Assembly: GCA_036426205.1 (NCBI GenBank)
Contig: CM071570.1
Coordinates: 69,093,585 to 69,157,584 of the forward strand
From: Ascaphus truei
Taxonomy: Eukaryota; Chordata; Amphibia; Anura; Ascaphidae
DNA length: 64,000 nt
Direction: 5' to 3'
In this document: piece after piece, positions 55,804 through 64,000 of the stretch
Layout of the letters: the number at the start of each line of letters is the position of its first letter
Numbering within the stretch: the first letter of the stretch is position 1
The notes under the pieces: generated by a model
Databases searched by the model: none
What the model was told of the DNA's origin: nothing
The model's input: only the letters and a program-made list of their open reading frames with translations
Program-made: the position numbers and the translations under genes

Positions 55804-56290
55804 AGAAAAGCTCCCTGCATTAAGTCACAGTTGGCACTTAGTACATTTAGGAGAGAAATAGTGAGCAACAACCAAAACTGGCTACCTCCCCCAATAGGCT
55901 TTTTTAATTGTATTAGCTGCAAAGCGTGCAAACAAACGACGAAAGGAGATAAAGCGTTTTTTAGCTCTAACGTAACTAAGGAAAAATTTAAATTAAAAAT
56001 GCGATCAGCTGCCGTACAGACTTTGTTGTATACTGCTGCTTGCCTGTGTGGTTCTCAATAGTGGGACGTACCTCGAGACCTTTGAGGGTACGCATTTTGG
56101 AGCACATGGGTAACATACGCAAGCAGGTATTAACACACAGAGTCTCAAGACATTTTAGTCTATTCCACGAAGGAAACCCGGAGAGTCTCAGTTTTAAGGG
56201 GATCGAGAGAGTAGATCCACACTGGAGAGGCGGAGACAGATTCCAAAGACTATGCCAAAGAGAAACGTACTAGATCTATAAACTTAAAAC
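55790..56290 (+). pseudogene. PLE E: linker and GIY-YIG endonuclease
   Basis: Reads KAPCIKSQLALSTFRREIVS, a cysteine motif (CISCKACK), then FFSSNVTKEKFKLKMRSAAV (to 56035). After a frameshift come VGRTSRPLRVRILEHMGNIR and the C-terminal region (RGGDRFQRLCQRE) up to a stop at 56271. The GIY half of the motif is degraded (LLYTAACLCGSQ). Non-functional, but better preserved than the left arm. The RT is absent. Confidence 0.75.
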
Positions 56291-57516
56291 CTTGACCATT
56301 CATAGTTTCCAGTACTCTTCGCCTCACAGCTCCCAGCCTTGTGCCATCCCCTCCCCTCTCCCCCTCCTCTCTCTTTTCCAGACATTATTACTGCCTAACT
56401 ATTTTACCAACCCCGACAGAAAAAGTTGGGATTTTCTAGATATGTTTATAGTTATATATACAATATGTCTCTATTATAAAAATGCTATTTACTCTTACCC
56501 TTTCTGATTCTTTTCAGATTCATGTCCATACGTGAAATCATATATGTAATATGTTGTCAGAAGATTTTGTATTATAGTACGTTCTGATAACTAAAAGCAT
56601 TTTTTAAACTTCTGAATACTTATATATATACCTATGTTTGTATAACAATATGAATATATTTTTTTATTTTTAAATGGCACTATATCCTGCGATCATTTAA
56701 TGCACAGACTACATATCACATGATACTCTGAAAATATACACTCTGATCGATATTATAGTACTTTACTATAAACTATTTGGATATGTGCACATATTGTGCG
56801 TAATTCATAGCTCTTGCATTATTAATGTGCATATTTCAATATCATGTATATTAATCAATCAATTTTATAATAATGTTTTATATGTTTAATGTTTCAATCG
56901 ATTCATCTACCTTAATGGTTATAATTATACCATGGTTTACATAAAGAAAAGTTACCACATTACACGTGTATTACCACACCCTTTATAGGACTCACATAGG
57001 GATACCCACTTTATTCATTGAAATATGCCAGTATTATGTTTGGCATACACCTTGAAAAATTTTAAACACTGATATCACAATTGTATGTGTTTACTTTTGA
57101 ATGTGTGTCTAAGTCGGGGCACACACTACACCTATTCAATTATTTGTCACAATTATATGCACATGTCACACTTCTTATAAGTCACATTATGACCTGTAAT
57201 CAGTTCTTTGCACATCTGCACTTCTGCACAGATGTTTGACATTGTGGCAGTATTAATATGCCTATACCATGTCACCCGGCACCAATATATCGTTACACTT
57301 ATTTTCCCATTGGGACATCATTATATGTTCCTTTATTTATGCACTCATGTCGGCACTTGTCTCTAGTGTATTCACAATGAAGTTTTTACCCTCAATGACA
57401 TATGTACGGAGCAGTTAAAAATTTTAATTTATTAATCAAGATCAATTACGCTTACAAGACAGGGGATTGGCTACCAGTAGCATATATACCGGTATCAGCC
57501 TTATCCCGCCATCTAC

Positions 57517-57558
57517 GGAGCCTGAGGAAGCCCACAAAGGGGCGAAACGCATTGCTCT
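57517..57558 (+). ncRNA. Hammerhead-like motif, right arm
   Basis: Helix I GGAGC (57517-57521) with GCTCT (57554-57558); CTGAGGA; extra A; helix II GCCC/GGGC around ACAAAG; GAAA, CGCA, TT. Helix II differs from the 7648 copy by a compensatory pair (GCCG/CGGC there). Confidence 0.52.
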
Positions 57559-57892
57559 TTCTTGTTAGCAATTTTGGACACTCACAGCCACCGTCGAGGA
57601 GTAGGACACCAGGAACGCAGCACCATATCCAGACGCGGAGGCAGATAGCTGCCTGCCACACGCCCTACGATAACTCATCCTACAGACTGGCTGTATTCTT
57701 TTATTCGTTTTTTATCTTTTCTGTTTTATTTTAGTGTTTTTTAATGCTTAATAAAGGACTGGTACTCTGCATTTGAGACTGTACTTCGTCTCATTACTAA
57801 AGGGGAGGAGCGTCCTGCCACTCTCCCTATACCTGGAAGCCAACATTGAAGCTAAAAGAAGTTTTTAAAAAAAAGATACCCATATGTGTGCT

Positions 57893-58299
57893 TACTCACA
57901 CAAGGCCGTGTGAGTATCATTTTTATACTTATTATTTTTATACTTATCATTTATCACCTACTATCTGTATGTGTTTATAAGACACTGAACACGGTCACCC
58001 TCCATGTGAAAAAAAGAAAAGATACCTCCCCCATAGGTTGCACTCACAGTTGTCCGTGTGAGTGACTGCAGTTATTTGCTGCTTTATTTTATATCATAGC
58101 CTGACACCCAATATTATTATTTGTACTTTCCCTTAAACTTTGTTTATATATCTGTTTGCCTCGAGGCGACGTCTGAATAGAAAGTCGTCGGCGAACCTAA
58201 GAATATACCTGGACCTGAGAAGAAAGAAAACCACCATAGCAGAAAAAAGAAGACCACAAAGAAACTTTGATGTGACAGCATTTACACAAGGCCGTGTAA
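57893..58299 (+). repeat. Three covarying hairpins in the PLE E tail
   Basis: 57893-57916: TACTCACAC, AAGGCC, GTGTGAGTA. 58041-58064: CACTCACA, 8-nt loop, TGTGAGTG. 58282-58299: TTACAC, AAGGCC, GTGTAA. The left arm holds the counterparts at 51999-52022, 51852-51875 and 51616-51633. Confidence 0.75.
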
Positions 58300-58577
58300 G
58301 TGTGTTTCCATTTTATTACCTCCACCATCATTTATTAGAGGTTATACATATTACTATACCATTCCTCTACCTGTGCTCCCCCTTTCTTTCTGTATCCCTG
58401 TACCAACAAGGATCCTGGATAGATTCTATTGGGGTCAGAGCCATAGGAGAGACGACGACATTGAGGGGATCCTTGTATAACAATTTAAAGGTTGTAAACA
58501 ACTTATTGTATTTACCCCGTTTAATATACATTTCGGAAGGAGCGCCTGGGTTTTCCCTGTTCTAGTGTTAGGACCTG

Positions 58578-59371
58578 CGATATTACTGTATGGTCATGCC
58601 TTTAAAGTGGCTTGCAGGCTTATATGCTTTGTCTAAAGGGTTAACTAAGTTACCCTTTTTTCAAGAGATATATAGGTATTTCTCTGTGTATTTCTGTCAC
58701 ATTGGATGTTGCTCTGGACTTCTTTGTTTCTTGTTTTATACAAATGTGCTATTAGCCAGATCTGGATAATAGGAATTTTCACATTACTGTACTGTATGAT
58801 ATGTGTTGGGGGGAGTGGGTGTAGTGGGTGTAGTGGGTGGGTGCTCATTCACTGCCATTGGGGTTATTTTTGCTCCCATTCAGGGCATAGATAACCACAC
58901 TAGCAATCAATGGGTGTATTGGCTAGTATTGGTGTTCGTATTGTATTTGAATGTTTATTGGGGTAGAGGGGATGGTTGAAGGGAGTACTGGTAGTTGCCC
59001 CATCTAAGACTCTGGTTAAAACTCTTGGGTGGGTAGTGGGAGGGGTTTACCCCTTCATTACCTGAGCGGTTACTACCACTGCAGTAATGAAGGGTTTAAC
59101 CCTTCCCGCAACCTTCCCGGTAGGTCTAACCAACAATCTTGGGACAATTACCCCTTCATCCACCCCCTCTGCCCTCAATAAACCAGGTACTCTGATTTAA
59201 CCCCTTCATTACCTTAGCAGCTAGCTAAGGTAATGAAGCTAATCGTATTTTATTTTATTAACACAGTATTGAAGCAGGGGGTCTCCGGAGCTTCACTTGA
59301 ATTAATTTCAGCCTCAGGCATCAACTGCTTTCCAAGTTACAAACCCCATTACGGGGTGCTGGTATCTCTGC
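58578..59371 (+). repeat. Repeat B remainder, half hairpin MITE, then family M copy 5
   Basis: 58578-58660 is B or unique flank; 58664-58743 matches the right arm of the 50948 hairpin; 58744-59371 is family M, matching 11400-11780 (GTGTATTGGCTAGTATT). Its left arm of palindrome P (59274-59371) has lost the right arm. Confidence 0.65.
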
Positions 59372-60790
59372 CATGTCCCACTCCTGGTTACCTGGATTGG
59401 CCCCCGGGTTCAGATATTACAAATTTGGCCAGTACATTTATGGACTCATTGCCCTACTGGCACAAGGCAGCATTTTCCCTTAATGGCATGAATGTCCTGC
59501 AACCATGATGGTGGCCACCGTGTAATGAGTGTCCTCGGTCCGACCAGGACCACCTGATATAAGTCAACATTGTTGGCACTCCATGATCATTAGGACCCGG
59601 CAGGCTACCGTATTGATGAGTATCAGAGCCTCTATCACACTGGTTAACCTGAAATGGTCAGGCCGGAGCTTCTTGTGCCAAGAGAAGGCATACCAGTGAG
59701 GTTGCCAGATAGGACCCCAAGATCACTGCAGATAGCTTGTATGTACCTCGACTGGGGAGAAGGTCACGGGATCAGTGATATGGGAGTTTGCCCATGCCTT
59801 GAGAATGACATCCTTCTGGGCAACAATCTAGGCCTTATGTCCTGCAGTTTTGCAGATCTCCATGTGGCTCCCATTATGGCCGTGTCCCACCACCATAGCT
59901 GAGGTATTGCTGGTGCTGAAACTACAATGATGTCGATGAGAGTTCAGAGATTCATCGCTTTCAGGAGCTTGGAGCCTACACCATGAGAATTAAGCTAAGA
60001 TGAGCATGCCACAATGACTCCTGAAAGTCTTACCCCCTCCCCGGGTCCACTGCACTGTCCACAGATCATCCCACCACAAGTTATCCCCCTCCAGCATTCA
60101 TACCCTGTTTGGCAGGGTGGTTGTAGGGGTTATGCGAATCCTTCAGCCCTATAGAGGGACAGAAAACCCCTCAGGTTTCTGAACTTCAAGTGTGAAGGAA
60201 GATCGTCCCGTACAGCCCCCAGATCCCCAGTTGGCCTCGATATTGGGGATCAATCTCGGATGGGTTTTGTCCCAGGGTTTTCGGTTTAAAGGGGAAAGTG
60301 TCACAACATGGGGCCTTGGGAACAGTAAAATAAAGGTTACGCCTGGTCCCAGGCCCCTGTTCGTTCTTCTCTGTGACTCTTCTATTGATTGTTGTTTTTT
60401 TTCTATTTATTGTTTGGCTTAAATTTTTTGTAATTTGGATGGCTTGTTTTTATTTCATTTTCCGATTGTTTGGTGTTTTTAATTAATTATTTCAATTGTT
60501 GGCTACTGATTTTAATGGATGTGTTGGCTAGTTGTTTTATTAATTCATTTATTTGTTTGCTAGTAGTTTAAATTAATTAATTGATTTCTTGGCTAGTGCT
60601 TTTTTGTATTGAATTGCTTGTTTATCTAGTGGTTTTATTTCTTGAATAGTTTGCTTAGCTAGGTGTTTATTGAATTGAATTCTTACTGGATGTTTTAGAA
60701 TAACAATATTTTTTATTATTGTGCTCTTTTGGAGATAGATAAATGTTATTGATGTGTCTTATTATTAGGCTTTTTAGTTATTTTATTGTT
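59372..60790. other. No gene recognised
   Basis: 59380-60320 is moderately GC with short frames (59654-59902, 60192-60422) lacking any domain. 60380-60780 is T-rich low-complexity (TTTTATTAATT-type) sequence. Confidence 0.5.
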
Positions 60791-60998
60791 GGGGTGTTTA
60801 GGTGCTTACTGCTGTGGCACATCTGAGTCTAACACATCACCGGTTTTTCCCTGGCTTTGTCCTGTGATGCGACGCACTTCACCTGGAGCATGCCGCATTC
60901 ATTTTGCGTTCTCTGCCACGGGTCATGTGCGGTTGACGCGTGGTTGATGCGTTTATTGAGAATGGTTCGGATTTAATAGGTTGCAATTCTTCGCGTGT

Positions 60999-61041
60999 CC
61001 GCCAGATGGCAGATATTCATGAATTGTAATGCGCATGCGCT
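60999..61041 (+). promoter_or_regulatory. CTCF-like and NRF1-like sites upstream of the forkhead ORF
   Basis: CCGCCAGATGGCAG (60999-61012) fits the CTCF core CCASYAGRKGGCRS at all but one position. TGCGCATGCGCT (61030-61041) is a full NRF1 palindrome. Two more GCGCATGCGC words lie downstream (61962-61971, 62023-62032). The local CpGs are retained. The sites lie 180-220 bp before the ATG, so a TATA-less promoter is plausible but inferred. Confidence 0.45.
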
Positions 61042-61217
61042 GCAGTAATGTGTTGACTTGCAGGTGTTTCATTTAAAAAAGATACCACAGTATGCTATTG
61101 TAACTTGGCCTTGAGACTGAAGGAAGAGGTTGCAAAAATGTATCAATTTAGGCTTTTCATATTAAAGAAAGATAAAGACCAGTTTCGGTTACAGTATTCT
61201 CCAGAGACCCGCCCGCC

Positions 61218-61799
61218 ATGAGTGTTCAAGTGCAGCCCGTTTTCCAAAAACCCGACAGAAGTTACGGGTATTTGATATGGGCCGCGATTAATGCAACAGA
61301 TGATAAGATGGCAACAGTTGTTCAAATTTATCAGTATTTTATCGAAAACTATGACTTTTACAAATTTTCACCAACTCCTCATACTTGGAAGCGTGCAATA
61401 AGGAAAAGGTTATGTAGCGATCCCTGTTTTTATCGTATTGAGCCACAATTTGTTGGAGGGTATTGGTGTGTATCACTGGCTTTTTCCTGTATCTATGATC
61501 ATGCAGACGGCAAAAGGCGAAGGGTCGTGTTAAAACCAACTAAGAAACGACAGTCGCTGCCAAGCAATGCACCAGCACCGGCTTCCAATGACGGTCCCGC
61601 CGTCAGTGACAACCCTGAGCCTGAGCCGGATTTCGCGTGCAGTTTCGATCAAGCTTGCATGTACGTAAGCAATTTCCAGCCTCATCAGCTGACTACAGGT
61701 GGACTAGTCCCGCTGCAAACTATCGACGTGGATGATCAAGAACGCTGGACTGGCAGTGGAACGGTGCCAGCGCTAGCTGAATGGGAAATTCTATGGTGA
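61218..61799 (+). CDS. Divergent forkhead (FOX) domain protein or exon (193 aa)
   Basis: Winged-helix transcription-factor-like protein. Residues 11-84 follow the forkhead pattern: KPDRSYGYLIWAAI (helix 1), MATVVQIYQYFIENYDFY (helix 2), TWKRAIRKRLCSDPCFYRI (recognition helix 3), then FVGGYWCVS (wing strand). The usual helix-3 core NSIRHNLS reads RAIRKRLC, so the Asn and His that contact bases are replaced. A basic stretch (KRRRVVLKPTKKR, residues 99-111) may be the nuclear signal. The tail is Pro/Ala/Ser-rich, then acidic/aromatic (PEPEPDFACSFD, LAEWEILW). The ATG has G at -3. The stop TGA at 61797 overlaps a strong splice donor (G|GTGAGT, intron from 61796), so the protein may continue in a downstream exon. 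It does not match a FOX class I can name. One uninterrupted frame in a region of decayed elements suggests real coding constraint. Confidence 0.72.
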   Translation: MSVQVQPVFQKPDRSYGYLIWAAINATDDKMATVVQIYQYFIENYDFYKFSPTPHTWKRAIRKRLCSDPCFYRIEPQFVGGYWCVSLAFSCIYDHADGKRRRVVLKPTKKRQSLPSNAPAPASNDGPAVSDNPEPEPDFACSFDQACMYVSNFQPHQLTTGGLVPLQTIDVDDQERWTGSGTVPALAEWEILW

Positions 61800-63039
61800 G
61801 TATTGCTGCCGTATTATTTTCTGTGTTTTTTTTATTTTGACAATACAGTATCAATATCGGTGCGATTCAAAAGTCAAACGATTCTCCTGTAAGCAATATT
61901 ATTGGCTGAGCGTCTTCTACAGTACTGTACTGCAGATACTGAACTATTGGTGGAACGCTAGGCGCATGCGCATTGGAACCTTCTTGAAACGCATACAGTA
62001 TGCGTCATTACATCGACGGTAGGCGCATGCGCATGTGAACAGGAGATGCCCCCCGAGAAAATTATTGGTGGGACTGGCTGGGAACTTCTTTAGACCATTA
62101 CAGTAAAACTTTTTTTTTTTCCCTCAGAAAAGAAAACGGCTAATGGAGGGATTTCGATGGATAATATCGCTTTGTGTAACAATGCCTGCACATTACTGAA
62201 TCGGATTTAAAAACCCACGTACCGGAGTCTACAGTTTAGTGGCTGATGTACACTATGCTGATGTTTTGTGGCCGTACAGTATACAATACTTTTTTATAAA
62301 CAGTATACTGTGTAATAAACCCGAAAAAATAATAACTATGCATTTATTCTACATGTATTACAGTACTGTACATACAGTATGTGTCTTCTATACAGTGCCA
62401 GTACATACAGTACAGTACTGTATGTGTCTTCTAATTTTTTTTAATACTCTTGTACTGAGCATGCCTACAGTATACAGTACAGTGTGCCTGGACAGTAGTG
62501 TACATTCTAGAAACACTGTATTTTGTTACAGTAGCAAAGGAGCCAATGGAACAATGTAAAAGAAATCAACATGTTCTTTTATTGGTGGAGTAAGTACAAA
62601 AACATTTATTTCCAAATACTGTACAATGTAGAAACATTTTAAGTGCACAGCAATTCAAAACATCAACAGGTGTATGGTTTACTGCTACAGTTGTGAAAAC
62701 ATTTATGTATAGAAAGTAAAAACATTTACAGTCAGTCAGTATGGTTTACAGTCACATGTTTTAAAAACAAATTCTTTATTCATAAAATATATAAACCGCA
62801 ACATCTCCTTTCATGGGCGTCCGCAGAAATGGTTCTCAAGGGGAATGGGGCAGTGCATTTTAACTAGACACAGTAGAGAGACGGAGTGGTTGTTCTGGCC
62901 GGTTGAGCGGCGTGAACTCTGCGGGTGTGGGTCGACAGCTGACAAAGCCGTTGGGTCTGCAGTTGGCGGTCGCGTGATCACTCGACATGGACACTTGGGT
63001 GGGTAGACGGAACTCCTGCTGGCGTTAAGGTGTCAGTGT
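61800..63039. other. No gene recognised; scar-word-rich, AATAAA on both strands
   Basis: Contains many TACAGTA/TACTGTA words (61846, 61919, 61993, 62098, 62276, 62359-62370, 62406-62422 and others). A plus-strand AATAAA lies near 62312 and a minus-strand one at 62775-62780. No recognisable exon. Confidence 0.45.
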
Positions 63040-63610
63040 CGAATCAATCTCACACACAATACAGCCAGACCTCAAACACAGTCCAGCTCTCCCATCTCAG
63101 TCTCGAAAACACCACCATCCCTCCAGTCTCTCCTCTCAGACACTCCTCCCTCTCAGAACTCTCCCACTCTCCAGATTCATCCTCCTCGACTCCCTCTCAG
63201 TCTCGCCCTCAGCATCGCCCGGCTCCTCTACAGTCTCTACCTTACCTCTATCTCCCTCTCAGTCTCTCCCTCAGATCTCACTCTCCCTCTCCGCCAGATC
63301 TCTCAGACTCCTCCTCTCTCAGTCTCCCGTCACACTCTCCCTCCCATCTCTCAGACTCTCCCTCTCACTCATCCAGACTCTCCCTCTAAGCTCTCTCACG
63401 ACTCTCCTCCTTACAGACTCTCCCTCTCTGACCTCCCTCTCACTCTCTCAGACTCTCCCTCTCACTCTCATCATCTCTCCATCTCCCTCACTACTCCCCT
63501 CTCACTCTCTCAGACTCTCCCCTCTCCACTCATCACAGACTCTCCTCTCCACTCTCACAACTCTCTCTCCCTCAACTCCCTCTCAGACTCTCAACTCCCT
63601 CTCTCTAGGG
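63040..63610 (+). repeat. CT-rich minisatellite
   Basis: Irregular repeats of CTCTCAGACTCTCCCT and CTCCCTCTCAGTCTC words over about 570 bp, strictly pyrimidine-biased on plus. The Ser/Pro-rich frame in it is a by-product. Confidence 0.85.
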
Positions 63611-64000
63611 TGACCTAGATTTTGAAAATGAAAAAACGGACAGAATTTTTTTTTTACATTAACAGTTTATTTATTGTATTACACTTATACTTTACTACCA
63701 GTAGTCGTCTAGTTACGCGCGTGCGTGTGTGTTGTGTGGATGGGTCGCCTTACATAATCGAACAACAAAAAGCAGATGTGAATGACTTCTGTACCCTTAC
63801 CCTTGTCAGGACGCCACCCTCTTCACAATTTCAAAAAGCACCAACTCCCGCCTGGGATCTTACCATGCTCACAGTCCCTCAAGGTACTATACTGGAGGGG
63901 AGGTGTTCCCTACCGTTTCCATGTCTCAATTCCCGCTGAAACTTGAGTCAATCTGGAAGAAAGCAGGGTAGGTTACTTCGGTGCAGGTATACGCGCAGTT
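63611..64000. other. No gene recognised
   Basis: Mixed sequence with a T tract and GCGCGTGCGTGTGTG. The open frame at 63622-63939 shows no domain. Confidence 0.4.

Larger units (their letters stand above)
51517..58562. mobile_element. Inverted Penelope-like pair D/E inserted as one unit
   Basis: Left arm (minus, 51517-55140) and right arm (plus, about 55790-58562) are PLE 3' halves facing away from each other. TAGTGTTAGGACCTG (15 bp) at 51502-51516 and 58563-58577 brackets the unit as a target duplication. The right arm extends about 165 bp further than the left. The centre holds unrelated DNA (55140-55790), and the left arm hosts a multi-hairpin element. Confidence 0.82.

Noticed and set aside
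59233..60422. Three open frames of 76-91 codons
   Set aside because: No domain, and no coding signature beyond chance openness.
62775..63026. Minus-strand open stretch of about 70 codons followed by AATAAA at 62775-62780
   Set aside because: No initiating ATG at its start, no acceptor-like pyrimidine tract upstream on that strand, and no domain; chance is likely, though a terminal exon cannot be excluded.
63030..63389. Ser/Pro-rich open frame
   Set aside because: It is the translation of the CT-rich minisatellite.

Overview
The window looks like vertebrate nuclear DNA, most likely from an anuran amphibian. That is inferred from the repeat mix: Neptune/Poseidon-like Penelope elements, Ty3/gypsy LTRs, a Rex1/CR1-like LINE, a pogo relic, many palindromic MITEs and AT/AC microsatellites. 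No contiguous host gene is visible. The one good host-type coding segment is a single-exon forkhead domain at 61.2-61.8 kb, downstream of NRF1-like and CTCF-like sites.

Layout. 1-8.4 kb: two Penelope-like elements (PLEs) head to head, the left with three open ORFs (coiled coil, arginine/serine-rich, reverse transcriptase), the right decayed. 8.4-14.5 kb: a 600-bp repeat family, LTR fragment, multi-hairpin element, hammerhead-bearing element and a long dispersed repeat (family M). 14.6-17 kb: a dead Ty3/gypsy pol and a poly-A-tailed retroposon whose 5' end is the U2 snRNA 5' end. 17.1-21.1 kb: a third PLE in tandem form with pseudo-LTRs. 21.2-29.4 kb: solo LTRs, family M, a non-autonomous LTR element, a second multi-hairpin copy. 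29.4-35.8 kb: a mostly repeat-poor AT-rich island with a pogo relic and two MITEs. 35.9-40.4 kb: gag relic, tandem and palindromic repeats. 40.4-46.6 kb: a 5.2-kb LTR element with unrecognised Pro/Ser-rich ORFs and a tandem duplication of one LTR edge. 47.4-51.3 kb: a twin-primed LINE nested in family M, a solo LTR and a hairpin MITE. 51.5-58.6 kb: another inverted PLE pair, inserted as one unit with a 15-bp target duplication. 58.6-60.8 kb: family M and AT-rich DNA. 60.8-64 kb: the forkhead segment, then a CT-rich minisatellite.

Three themes stand out. (1) The 7-mer TACAGTA/TACTGTA, the canonical Tc1/mariner excision scar, is very frequent, and at two sites a related copy elsewhere in the window carries only the plain TA. 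(2) Hammerhead-ribozyme-like folds recur at eight places, several in PLE tails. (3) RNA/DNA hairpins with compensatory changes recur in PLE tails and in a GC-rich multi-hairpin element. All function statements rest on reading the sequence; no database search was possible.
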